Part shown: in pieces, positions 9,511 to 17,649 of the stretch
How the letters are laid out: the number at the start of each line of letters is the position of its first letter
Position numbering within the stretch: position 1 is the stretch's first letter
Source of the DNA: Paracoccaceae bacterium
Lineage (GTDB): Bacteria; Pseudomonadota; Alphaproteobacteria; Rhodobacterales; Rhodobacteraceae
Direction: 5' to 3'
Length of the DNA stretch: 64,000 bases
Assembly (NCBI GenBank): GCA_016938875.1
Contig: JAFGTV010000047.1
Coordinates: forward strand, 1 to 64,000
Program-made: the position numbers and the translations under genes
Notes under the pieces: model-generated
Told to the model about the DNA's origin: nothing
What the model saw: only the letters and a program-made list of their open reading frames with translations
Databases searched by the model: none

Positions 9511-9694
9511 TTGGCTATTCCCTGTTCCCGATTGCATGGACGGTCTTTTCGCCGCCATGGGCAAAATCCTGCGGGGCGCCGGGCGTTGTGTCAATTCCGG
9601 TCCGCGCCGTGCCCCGCGCCCCGGCGGGCGGGCGCGCATTTTTTGGGTGTTTCCCGGGCGGCTGCGTGAAATGATGGGCCAAACGGAGATTCTG

Positions 9695-10144
9695 ATGACC
9701 CAGACGATCTATATCCTGAACGGTCCCAACCTGAACCTGCTGGGTCAGCGCCAGCCCGAGGTCTACGGCCACGACACCCTGGCCGATGTCGAAAGCGCCT
9801 GCGCGGCGGTGGCGGCGACCCAGGGCTGCACGGTCAAGCTGTTCCAGTCCAACCACGAGGGCGCGATCATCGACACCATCCACGAGGCCCGCACCCAGGC
9901 CGCGGGCATCGTCATCAATCCCGGCGCCTATACCCATACGTCGGTGGCGATCCTGGACGCGCTGAACGCCTATGACGGCCCGGTGATCGAGGTGCACATC
10001 TCGAACGTGCACAAGCGCGAGGCGTTCCGCCACCATTCCTATGTCTCGCTGCGCGCGGACGGGGTGATCGCGGGCTGCGGGGTCGAGGGCTATGCCCTGG
10101 CGGTGCGGCGTATCTGCACCCTGCTGGGCCACGGCCCGGCCTGA
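9695..10144 (+). CDS. aroQ: Type II 3-dehydroquinate dehydratase
   Basis: This 149-residue enzyme catalyses trans-dehydration of 3-dehydroquinate to 3-dehydroshikimate, step three of the shikimate pathway. The family markers are NGPNLNLLG (9-17), catalytic Tyr24, SNHEG (52-56), NPGAYTHTS (75-83) and His101. The start at 9695 has ACGGAG six bases upstream; the frame is open further upstream but without a ribosome site. It forms a dodecameric enzyme in known homologues. The DAHP synthase of the same pathway lies at 24701. Confidence 0.95.
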   Translation: MTQTIYILNGPNLNLLGQRQPEVYGHDTLADVESACAAVAATQGCTVKLFQSNHEGAIIDTIHEARTQAAGIVINPGAYTHTSVAILDALNAYDGPVIEVHISNVHKREAFRHHSYVSLRADGVIAGCGVEGYALAVRRICTLLGHGPA

Positions 10145-10150
10145 GGCGGC

Positions 10151-11275
10151 CTAGCGCAGCGGGCCGGTCTGGAACAGGCGGATCTTCAGCCCGCCATGCC
10201 CCACCGGCGGGCCCGGCGGCGCAAAGGGCAGGGCGGTGGCGCGCGCCAGCCCGGCCTCGGTCGTCACCAGGCCGACGCGCCAGCCTGTGAACTGGTCGCG
10301 CAGCACCTGGCCCAGCGTGGCATAAAGCGCGTAAAGCATGTTCTTGTTGCCGATCCGCGCGCCATAGGGCGGGTTGACGATGACCAGCCCGGCTGGCCCC
10401 TCGGGGCGGGTCAGCGCGCCGACCGGTTGCTGGGCAAAGCAGGTCAGCCCCGACACCCCCGCCCGCGCGGCATTGGCCGTGGCCATGCGCACCGCCCCCG
10501 CATCCCGGTCAAAGCCGTGGAACCGCACGGGGCCCTCACCGGCCCCTTGCGGAGTGGCGGCGCGCATCCGTGCCCAGGCCGCCGCGTCAAAGCCTGCCAG
10601 CGCCTCGAAGGCAAAGCCGCGGCTGCGGCCGGGGGCCAGACCGGCGGCGATCTCGGCGGCCTCGATCACGAAGGTGCCCGAGCCGCACATCGGGTCCAGC
10701 ACCGGCCCGGTGCCGTCATAGCCGCATTGGCGCAGAAAGAGCGCGGCCAGGTTTTCGCGCATCGGCGCCTTGCCCACGGCCTCTTTGTGGCCGCGCCGGT
10801 GCAGCGGCTCGCCGGAACTGTCCAGGCTGAAGGTGCACAGGTTGTCGTCGATACGCACCTTCAGGCACAGCGCGGCCTCGGGGGCGATGGTCGCGCCCAG
10901 TTCCTCGCGCAGGGCACGTTCGATCCGCTCGGCGGCGGCGCCGGCGTGATAGATGCGCGAGGCGTGGCAGGTGACCTCGACCCGCAGGGGAATGTCGGCG
11001 CGCAGCACCTTGGCCCAGGGGAATTTGCGCGCACGCTTGTCCAGTTGCGCCAGGTGAAACGCCCGAAATGCCCCGATGCGCACCAGCACCCGTGCCGCAC
11101 CGCGCAGCTGCAGGTTTGCGCGCCAGACCTCGGGCCAGCCGCCGCGGGTCTCGACCCCGCCGGGCACGGCGCGCGGATCGGCGAACCCGCGCGCCGCGGC
11201 CTCGTCGCGCAAGGGGGATTCCAGGCCCGGCGGGGCCACCAGAAAGATGTCGAGGATGTCGTCGGTGCTATTCAT
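10151..11275 (-). CDS. THUMP-domain rRNA methyltransferase (RlmL/YcbY-like)
   Basis: This 374-residue SAM-dependent RNA methyltransferase has a THUMP RNA-binding region at about residues 50-160, a motif I DPMCGSGTF at 194-202 and the amino-methylation motif NPPYG at 301-305. The N-terminal half of E. coli RlmL corresponds to this protein; the C-terminal RlmK half is absent. It probably makes N2-methylguanosine in 23S rRNA. The ATG at 11275 begins MNSTDD, as in similar proteins; longer frames run into non-coding sequence. It ends seven bases past the aroQ stop, convergent with it. Confidence 0.88.
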   Translation of the reverse strand: MNSTDDILDIFLVAPPGLESPLRDEAAARGFADPRAVPGGVETRGGWPEVWRANLQLRGAARVLVRIGAFRAFHLAQLDKRARKFPWAKVLRADIPLRVEVTCHASRIYHAGAAAERIERALREELGATIAPEAALCLKVRIDDNLCTFSLDSSGEPLHRRGHKEAVGKAPMRENLAALFLRQCGYDGTGPVLDPMCGSGTFVIEAAEIAAGLAPGRSRGFAFEALAGFDAAAWARMRAATPQGAGEGPVRFHGFDRDAGAVRMATANAARAGVSGLTCFAQQPVGALTRPEGPAGLVIVNPPYGARIGNKNMLYALYATLGQVLRDQFTGWRVGLVTTEAGLARATALPFAPPGPPVGHGGLKIRLFQTGPLR

Positions 11276-11369
11276 GCAGCCCTCATAGACGCAAACCGTG
11301 TCGGCAGCGACAGCGATATCGCACCCTCGCCCCCCGGGTCGCAAGGCGTGACCGCCGCTCGGGTCGCGG

Positions 11370-12059
11370 TCAGACGCGCTGACGGCGCATCGCCAGGATT
11401 TGCGCCAGCACACGGTGCGGGGGCACGGTGCGGAAAATATCTGCCATCATCGCCAGGTCTGCCCCCAGACCGGCACCCAGGCCGTATTTGCGGTTCTTGG
11501 ATGGGCTGTTGACCTCGGGCCAGGGGACGATCCCGATGCGTGCCCCCGCCTGAATGCACAGCGCGTTCAGGTGCACCTCGAAGCCGAACCTGGGCAGCCC
11601 GTGCAGCGCCTGGGTGCTTTCGTCCAGCAGGCGGCGCGCCAGCACCCGCTCGCCCGAGATATAGTCGATCCCGAGCAGGCGCCACAGGCCAGGCGCATTG
11701 CCTCGCAGGCTGATCGAGATATCCGCGCGACCGCTGGCCACCGGCGCAATAAGCGCCGAGACATGGGCCGGGGTCAGCCCCACCAGATCACCGTCGAGCA
11801 ACAGCAGATGCGCGCTTTGGGCGGCGTCGATTCCGGCGGCCAGGGCGCGGGACTTGCCGCCGTTGACCGGCTGGCGGATCACCCTCACCCCGGGCGTTGC
11901 CGCCGCCAGCTCGGCGCTGGCATCGCTCGAGGCATCGTCGACGACGATCACCTCGGCCAATTGCGGATGCAGCGCCACCGCATCCAGAACCGCGCCCAGG
12001 CGCGCGGCCTCGTTATAGACCGGAATGATGCAGGAAACGGCGAAATCGGGATTGTTCAT
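11370..12059 (-). CDS. Family 2 glycosyltransferase
   Basis: This 229-residue GT-A fold glycosyltransferase has IIPVYNE at 11-17, VVDDASSD at 39-46 and a DGD metal-binding triad at 89-91. No membrane segments are evident. Its ATG overlaps the stop of the DedA-like gene by four bases (ATGA). It is the last gene of the four-gene cassette at 11370-14628. In this context it could add a sugar to a lipid acceptor made by the GT21 enzyme, but donor and acceptor are not known. Confidence 0.85.
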   Translation of the reverse strand: MNNPDFAVSCIIPVYNEAARLGAVLDAVALHPQLAEVIVVDDASSDASAELAAATPGVRVIRQPVNGGKSRALAAGIDAAQSAHLLLLDGDLVGLTPAHVSALIAPVASGRADISISLRGNAPGLWRLLGIDYISGERVLARRLLDESTQALHGLPRFGFEVHLNALCIQAGARIGIVPWPEVNSPSKNRKYGLGAGLGADLAMMADIFRTVPPHRVLAQILAMRRQRV

Positions 12060-12628
12060 GGCTTTGATCTTTTGCGCAGGTACCAGACCGCGGCCAAGGC
12101 CAGCATCCCCCCGAGCATTCCCAGCGACACCCAGAAAATATAGGAATCGATCCGGGTATAGGCATGGCCCAGGCTGTAGCCCAGCAACAGAAAGGCCAGG
12201 CTCTTGGGCACGGTCGCAAGCAGGTTATACCACACGAATGGCACGAACGGCATCCGCGCCGCACCCGCCGCGACAAGGGCCGCAAAACCCAGCGAATGGG
12301 TCAGCTTGGCCACCACCAGGGTGCGCCCGCCCTTGGCGTTGAAATGCGCGCTCAGCTCGTTCAGCCGGGCGCGCCGAAGCCCCAGCCGCGCGCGCCAGCG
12401 CAGCGACATCGACGTCAACCCGCGCCGCCCCAGCAGGTACAGCAGGGCATCGCCAAAAAGATCGGCCAACACCACCAACGCAAAGACGGCCGAGAAATGC
12501 AGAAGCCCCAGTTGCACCATCCATCCGGCCAGCACGCTGACGATCGGCCCCTCCAGCACCGCCAGCGGGGCCAGGAGATAAAGGCCATGCGACTGCACGA
12601 GATCGACGATGGTGTTCAACTCAATCAT
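12056..12628 (-). CDS. DedA/VTT-like inner-membrane protein
   Basis: This 190-residue membrane protein has about four hydrophobic segments, one at each end and two in the middle. Its layout resembles the DedA/SNARE-associated (VTT) family, which includes lipid scramblases and undecaprenyl-phosphate flippases. The charged loop around residues 70-110 is Arg-rich. It sits between two glycosyltransferase genes, a place that suits lipid movement across the membrane. Sequence identity to characterised DedA proteins looks low, so the family call is tentative. Confidence 0.75.
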   Translation of the reverse strand: MIELNTIVDLVQSHGLYLLAPLAVLEGPIVSVLAGWMVQLGLLHFSAVFALVVLADLFGDALLYLLGRRGLTSMSLRWRARLGLRRARLNELSAHFNAKGGRTLVVAKLTHSLGFAALVAAGAARMPFVPFVWYNLLATVPKSLAFLLLGYSLGHAYTRIDSYIFWVSLGMLGGMLALAAVWYLRKRSKP

Positions 12629-12640
12629 GGCGGGCGGGTC

Positions 12641-13774
12641 TCATACCTTGCGCAGGGGGGGCGGGATCGCCGTGCCCTGCCAGACGATGCCCGCGTTGCG
12701 CCACGCCCCCAGCCAAAGCGCCGGGATCATCAGGTCGCGCAGCACCCAGGCCAGCAGATCGCGCGCCGAAGCGGGCCAGCCCGCGGCCCGGGCCAGGGCC
12801 CACTCGGCCCCATACCATAGCGCGCCAAAGGCCAAAACCGCGCTCGCCGCCGATCCCCCGGCACCCGATGCCGCCGCCCAGACCGCGACGAGCGGCGCCG
12901 CGGCGCCGGTCAGCAGTTCGGGCACGAACAGGGCCGGAAATCCATGGCGTCGGATGCGCGCCCAGCGCAGTTGCCGCGCCCAGACCCACGGCAGGGTGCG
13001 CGCGCCGACCGGCTGCACAAAGGGCAGCCGTGCCAGCCGGACCCGCAGGCCCTGACGTCGCACCAGCTTGGTCGCCGCCACGTCTTCGGCCATCTCTTTG
13101 CCCAGCGCCGCCAGGCCGCCGCCGGCCTCCAGCACATCGCGGCGCCAGAACAGCGTCTTGCCCTGGGCAAAGCCCAGCCCGACCTGGTCCGCCGCCAGTT
13201 GCCAACGCGCCTGATAGCCGTTGAGAAAGGCGCATTCCAGGGCCCCGGCCAGGCCCACGGCCTGTTGACCCACCGCAGGGGACGAGACAAGCCCGGTTCC
13301 GGGCCGCCAGGCTGCCCTGAGCTGCCGGATGTAGTCGCGCGGCAGCAAAAGGTTGCAATCGGCCATCACGATCCATTCTGCCCGCGCCGCCTGCCAGCCC
13401 TTTTGCAGGTTGTTGAGCTTGGGGTTGGCGCTGATCGGATCGTTGCCCACCAACAGCCGCGCCTCGACGCGCGGATGCTCGGCGATCAGGCGGCGCACCA
13501 GGGGAACGACCGGATCGTCCGCCTCTGCGACGCAGAACAGCACCTCAAGCCGTGGATAGTCCAGCGTCAGGCCCGAACGCAGCGTTGCCTCGATATTGTT
13601 TTCCAGCCCGCGCACCGGACGCAGCACCGTGACAAGGGGGGCCTCCTTATCCGCATCGCGCGGGGGCTTGGCGCGCAGCCGCGCCATCACCAGCAGGATC
13701 GAGGCCAGATGCAGCCCCAGCAGCGCCACGGCAAGGGCCGCCGCCAGACCGGCCCAGATCGCGATCCCCGTCAC
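12641..13774 (-). CDS. Ceramide glucosyltransferase-like enzyme (GT21)
   Basis: This 377-residue membrane-anchored glycosyltransferase has an N-terminal membrane helix (about 5-30) and two or three hydrophobic stretches after residue 285. The active-site series of glucosylceramide synthases is complete: ADD at 85-87, ADCN at 138-141, Glu230-Asp231, and the RQLRW motif at 267-271. The hopanoid enzyme HpnI belongs to the same group, but no hopanoid genes are nearby. The ATG overlaps the upstream phosphatase stop (ATGA). It likely glycosylates a ceramide, diacylglycerol or similar lipid. Confidence 0.85.
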   Translation of the reverse strand: MTGIAIWAGLAAALAVALLGLHLASILLVMARLRAKPPRDADKEAPLVTVLRPVRGLENNIEATLRSGLTLDYPRLEVLFCVAEADDPVVPLVRRLIAEHPRVEARLLVGNDPISANPKLNNLQKGWQAARAEWIVMADCNLLLPRDYIRQLRAAWRPGTGLVSSPAVGQQAVGLAGALECAFLNGYQARWQLAADQVGLGFAQGKTLFWRRDVLEAGGGLAALGKEMAEDVAATKLVRRQGLRVRLARLPFVQPVGARTLPWVWARQLRWARIRRHGFPALFVPELLTGAAAPLVAVWAAASGAGGSAASAVLAFGALWYGAEWALARAAGWPASARDLLAWVLRDLMIPALWLGAWRNAGIVWQGTAIPPPLRKV

Positions 13775-14628
13775 GAGTGCACCGACACGGCATCGTCCGC
13801 GGATCCCGCCAGGGCCGGGCGCGCGATCCGTTTGACGCAGGACGCCGTGCCCAAAAGCAGCAAATTCCCCTCCATGTCTTCGGCAAGGGCGGTGAAATTC
13901 TCGACCCAGTCGCCGCAGTTGGCATAGACCAGCCCAAATTTCTGATGCAGCGCGGGTTTATGGAAATGCCCGCACACCACCCCGTCATGACCCCGGTCGC
14001 GGGCCATGTCGACCAGGCGCGCCTCGAACCGGTTGCCCATTCGGATCAGCGCGTTGAACCGGGCGATGGCGTGGGAAATCGCGTTCCTGGGCGGCAGATC
14101 ACGCCGCGCCCGCACCCGATTGATCAGGATTTCAACCCGGCGCAACTGGCTGTCCAATGCCGCGCCTAGCCTGCCAATCCATTGATACCGCTTGAAGATG
14201 GAATCCGCGACATCGCCGTGCAGCACCAGGAGCTGTTGGCCGCTTGCGGTGATATGCACCACCTGTTCGGACACTTCGACGATCCCGAAATAGAGCCCGC
14301 AATATTGCCGGAACATGGTGTCGTGATTGCCCGGCAGATAGATCACCCGCGTCCCGTTTTGCGCCCGGTCCAGCAGCGTTTGAACCACCGCATCATGCGC
14401 GGGGGTCCAGTTCGGCTTCATCGGGGCCCAGGTGTCGAAAATGTCGCCGACCAGGTAGATCGTGTCGGCGGTGTTACGCCTGAGAAAGTCGAGCACCATC
14501 GCCGGGCGCGCGCTTTTGGCGCCCAGGTGCAGATCGGACAGGAACAGGCTGCGCGAATGCTGCGCCCGGGGCAAGACGCCCGCAGGGGCCGACGCTGACG
14601 CTGTCGTGGTCCGATCCGGATCGATCAT
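13771..14628 (-). CDS. LpxH-like metallophosphoesterase
   Basis: This 285-residue calcineurin-type phosphoesterase has the full di-metal motif set: SDLHLG, VGDIFD, GNHD, HGD and GHFH. It resembles UDP-2,3-diacylglucosamine diphosphatase. I chose the ATG at 14628, eight bases after AAAGG; 14646 is an in-frame alternative lacking a ribosome site. It leads a tightly coupled cassette with a GT21 enzyme, a DedA-like protein and a GT2 enzyme. Alphaproteobacteria commonly use LpxI for lipid A, so this paralogue probably acts on another lipid or nucleotide-linked intermediate. Confidence 0.8.
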   Translation of the reverse strand: MIDPDRTTTASASAPAGVLPRAQHSRSLFLSDLHLGAKSARPAMVLDFLRRNTADTIYLVGDIFDTWAPMKPNWTPAHDAVVQTLLDRAQNGTRVIYLPGNHDTMFRQYCGLYFGIVEVSEQVVHITASGQQLLVLHGDVADSIFKRYQWIGRLGAALDSQLRRVEILINRVRARRDLPPRNAISHAIARFNALIRMGNRFEARLVDMARDRGHDGVVCGHFHKPALHQKFGLVYANCGDWVENFTALAEDMEGNLLLLGTASCVKRIARPALAGSADDAVSVHS

Positions 14629-15390
14629 CCGCACTGCCTTTGTCATCGTGACAGGGCTACGACCGGGCTGACACAGCATTCAGGCGTCCGCACCGCTGCC
14701 ACCTTACACTTTACCCGCGATGTCGGGTTGCGCAAACGCCCCCTTGGACCCATCCGGGCATATCCGCCGCGACCCAATGCAGGGTCAAGCGGGTTCAGAC
14801 CGGCGCAATCATTCATGTCCGCCCCCAAGAGTCGATCCTTGAAATTCCACGCATCCTGACCGTGGACACCCGTTTGCAAAGAGAATTGCGAAATTTGACC
14901 CCGGCGGCCCCTTTCGCCGGGGAAGGGCCGTTCCGCGTGCCGTCCCTGGGCGCGGGCAGGTCGGCCCGGTCGACCATTGGCCAACCGATCCCCTGCGGGC
15001 CACATCCCATTCCACGTGCGCGATCCAACCCCGCCCCCCGTCTGGCCACCCCGCGACGGCGCCATCCGGGGATATGGCTGCCGGGCAGGGGGCCGGTGTC
15101 GTCAAGCCCCGCCTTTGCGGGACGCGGCTCTTTTGTCGGTGGTTCATGTAGTTTTGATGACTGTTTGGCCCATTGCGGCCTTTTCGGAAACAGCAGGGGA
15201 TTTTGACGCACAAGGGCCGCGCCGTGCAGGGCGGTGTTGCCCAAGCGTCGCCCGGTTTATGCCGCATTTTTGACAAGATTCCGTTTGTTCCGCCGTTTTG
15301 CTGGCGTACAAAGACAACACGGGGCCGTCCGCGCGATCGGTCGGTCTCTGGGCGACGGCCGATCGCGACAGGGGGATAAGGACGGCGCGA
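14629..15390. other. Long divergent intergenic region
   Basis: About 760 bases lie between the divergent LpxH-like and Hint-protein genes. I find no convincing coding sequence: open frames on both strands lack ribosome sites and conserved motifs. A CCCGC/GCGGG hairpin lies near 15107-15122. From about 15120 to 15310 the sequence is more T-rich than its surroundings, which suits a promoter or leader for the Hint gene. Confidence 0.4.
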
Positions 15391-16092
15391 ATGATGGATA
15401 AACCAATGACGCGGTTTGCAACCGGACGCCGCTGGACCGGACCCCTTGGGGACGGGTTGGACGGGACCATGATGCCACAGCCCACCTCTCGACAGGCCGT
15501 CTCTCCGTGCTTCACGCCGGGGACAACGCTGGCCACCCCGCGTGGCGAACGGCGGGTCGAGGATCTGCGCGTCGGCGACAAGATCATCACCCGCGACAAC
15601 GGCATTCAGGAAATCCGCTGGGCCGGGACGACCTGGCTTGGCGCCGCAAGCCTGTCCCGCGCGCCCTATCTGAACCCGATCCTGATCCGGGCCGGTGCGC
15701 TGGGGCACGGGCTGCCGGAACGCGACATGCGGGTCAGCCCGCAACACCGGATGTTGGTGGCAAGCGACCGCGCCGTGACCCATTTCCACGAGCGCGAGGT
15801 GCTGGTCGCGGCCAAGCATCTGATCAACGGACGCGGCGTGCGGCAGGTCGCTGCGAACGCGGTGCATTATATCCACTTCATGTTCGACGCCCATCAGGTC
15901 ATCCTGTCAAACGGCGCCTGGACGGAAAGCTTTCAGCCCAACGACTACACGCTGGGCGGTATGGGCAACGGCCAGCGCAATGAAATCCTGGACCTTTTCC
16001 CCGATGTGCGCACCGTGTCCGGATTGAACGGCTATGCCGCCGCCCGCAAGACGCTGACCGGTCAGGACGCGGCCCTGATGGACGGGCTGTGA
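15391..16092 (+). CDS. Stand-alone Hint-domain protein
   Basis: This 233-residue protein is mostly a Hint (Hedgehog/intein) module of the Hint_2 type common in Rhodobacterales. The nucleophile region reads CFTPGTTLATPRG from about residue 41, followed by VEDLRVGD. The internal SPQHRML resembles the conserved His block, and the C-terminal part has the usual NGAWTESF. The ATG at 15391 has AAGGA eight bases upstream. Only about 40 residues precede the catalytic Cys. In larger proteins this domain drives self-cleavage; what a free-standing copy does is not known. No signal peptide is evident. Confidence 0.8.
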   Translation: MMDKPMTRFATGRRWTGPLGDGLDGTMMPQPTSRQAVSPCFTPGTTLATPRGERRVEDLRVGDKIITRDNGIQEIRWAGTTWLGAASLSRAPYLNPILIRAGALGHGLPERDMRVSPQHRMLVASDRAVTHFHEREVLVAAKHLINGRGVRQVAANAVHYIHFMFDAHQVILSNGAWTESFQPNDYTLGGMGNGQRNEILDLFPDVRTVSGLNGYAAARKTLTGQDAALMDGL

Positions 16093-16229
16093 CCCAGCCC
16101 CAAGGCCGCGGATCACGCCCCTGACCCCGCCATTGCGCGCCGCGCCCATAACGTCGCACCGGCTGGACAGGTGCGGGTGCTTGCAGGCAGGGTGGGCGCG
16201 ACGCGATGTGAAATCCAAAGGGAATGATG

Positions 16230-16664
16230 ATGTCCGAGGAACCCGAGACCTGGCACATGATGCCCGTTGCGATTCTGGCAATCCTGTGGAGCCTGGGGGG
16301 GGCTGCGGATTACGTGCTGACCCAGTATAACGTCGCGCCCTATCTGCCGCTCTTCACACAGCCGCAATCGGCCTATTTCACCGCACTTCCGGCCTGGGCG
16401 GATGCGGCCTGGGCAATCGCGGTCTGGGGGGGGCTGCTGGGGGCGATCTTGTTGTTTCTGCGCTCTGGCGCGGCGCCGTTCGTACTGGGGCTGGCGGCGT
16501 TGTCGATGGTCGGGCTCAGCGTCTGGTTGATCGGTTTTGCATCGCCTCCGCTGGCCGAGGTCAGCGGGCTGACCGGCGTTTATCTGATGATCGGCGCCAG
16601 CGCGGTGGCGCTGTTGTTCTACTTCTACGCGCGGCAAATGCGCGTCGCGGGCGCCCTGGGCTAA
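16230..16664 (+). CDS. Small four-helix membrane protein, unknown function
   Basis: This 144-residue protein has four hydrophobic segments at about 10-30, 55-75, 80-105 and 110-135, with little else. Relatives are sometimes labelled 'sugar transporter' without evidence. Three ATGs in a row begin at 16224; the third, at 16230, sits seven bases from AAGGGA and is preferred. It ends overlapping the 3' end of the convergent MobA-like gene by four bases. I see no motif that gives a function. Confidence 0.75.
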   Translation: MSEEPETWHMMPVAILAILWSLGGAADYVLTQYNVAPYLPLFTQPQSAYFTALPAWADAAWAIAVWGGLLGAILLFLRSGAAPFVLGLAALSMVGLSVWLIGFASPPLAEVSGLTGVYLMIGASAVALLFYFYARQMRVAGALG

Positions 16665-17260
16665 AGCCCGGTTCGCGCCCGCCAGGCCGCCCAATCGGCC
16701 ATCGTATCCAGATCGGTCACCGCGCGCATCCCCGCCAGCGGCAGGGTGCGCACAGGTTCGCGCGCCAGGATCGTGCGCCCGCCCAGATCACCGCTGAGCC
16801 CGGCCAGCTGTTCGAACAACCGCGCCGGAAAGAGCACCGGATGACCGGGCGCCCCATCCGCGGCCGTTGCGCGCAGGCAGGTGTCAGGCGCCTGTTGAAA
16901 GGCCCGCCAAAGCGCGCGGAGATCGCCGGTCTCGATATCGGGCATATCGGGCAGCAGGACCATCAGCGCGCGCGCCTGCGCGGCCTCGCCCGCGCGCGCC
17001 CCGGCCCGCAGCGCGGCGGCCATGCCCTCGTCCCCGATGACCCGGACCAGTGACAGACCGGGCACCCCGTCCAGCACGGCCGCGCGCGCTGCGCCGTCCG
17101 CGCGGGGCAGGGCGATCAGCACCGCCGCCCCCGACGCCGCCGCCCTGCGCGCCTGACGCCGCAAGAGCGCCTCGCCGGCCACGCTCTCCAGCAGCTTGTC
17201 CCGCCCGCCCATGCGTCCGCTGGACCCCGCGGCGGGGATCAGGATCATCAAATCATCCAT
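16661..17260 (-). CDS. MobA-like molybdenum cofactor nucleotidyltransferase
   Basis: This 199-residue NTP-transferase has the N-terminal nucleotide-binding loop IPAAGSSGRMGGRDK (8-22) and an LLPDMP metal motif around 103-108. It belongs to the MobA-like/MocA group, which transfers CMP or GMP to molybdopterin. MocA acts on the cytosine dinucleotide cofactor of xanthine dehydrogenase-type enzymes. No molybdoenzyme gene adjoins it, so the exact cofactor is uncertain. It could serve a dehydrogenase encoded elsewhere. Confidence 0.82.
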   Translation of the reverse strand: MDDLMILIPAAGSSGRMGGRDKLLESVAGEALLRRQARRAAASGAAVLIALPRADGAARAAVLDGVPGLSLVRVIGDEGMAAALRAGARAGEAAQARALMVLLPDMPDIETGDLRALWRAFQQAPDTCLRATAADGAPGHPVLFPARLFEQLAGLSGDLGGRTILAREPVRTLPLAGMRAVTDLDTMADWAAWRARTGL

Positions 17261-17401
17261 GCGCCCATCCTAACCCGAACCGTGCCGCGGCCAAACCGCC
17301 TTGCCGCCCGGCACGGGCAACAGGCAGCGACGTATCGGCGGTTTCCGTGTTCCGGCTGGGGCCGTTCACCTGGTTTAACGCATCATTCTGGAGAGCAGCC
17401 C

Positions 17402-17639
17402 ATGCACCGACCCCTGATGGCCCCGCTGATTGCGGCGCTCTTGGTGGCGCGCCCCAGCCCAGGGGCCATCGGTCCGGGGCACAGCCCCCTTGCTGGACCG
17501 GATTCGGGCCCTGCAAGACAGCCCGGCAACCAAGGTCTATTGCTGCAAGACCTGTCGAAAGTGCAAGGCCTGCGGCGACAGCTGCATCAGCCGATCCCGT
17601 AGCTGTCACCAGGCGCCGGGCTGCGCCTGCGACGGCTAG
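17402..17639 (+). pseudogene. Cys-rich small exported peptide, apparently frameshifted
   Basis: A good ribosome site (GGAGAG) and ATG at 17402 open a frame with a signal-peptide-like start (MAPLIAALLVA within the first 20 residues), but this frame stops at 17602 without cysteines. In the next frame, the codons to 17639 encode a strikingly Cys-rich tail, CCKTCRKCKACG, followed by four more Cys and an ending CACDG. The two halves plainly belong together, and the shift must fall in the C-rich stretch at about 17445-17500. It may be a disrupted gene, a sequencing error or a recoding site. Intact relatives would be short exported peptides with disulfides or bound metal. Confidence 0.6.
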
Positions 17640-17649
17640 CGCGCCAGGG

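Noticed and set aside
12641-13774. HpnI (hopanoid glycosyltransferase)
   Set aside because: Same superfamily, but no other hopanoid gene is near; GT21 active-site motifs favour a ceramide-type enzyme.
13771-14628. True LpxH of lipid A synthesis
   Set aside because: Alphaproteobacteria generally use LpxI, and the neighbours are not lipid A genes.
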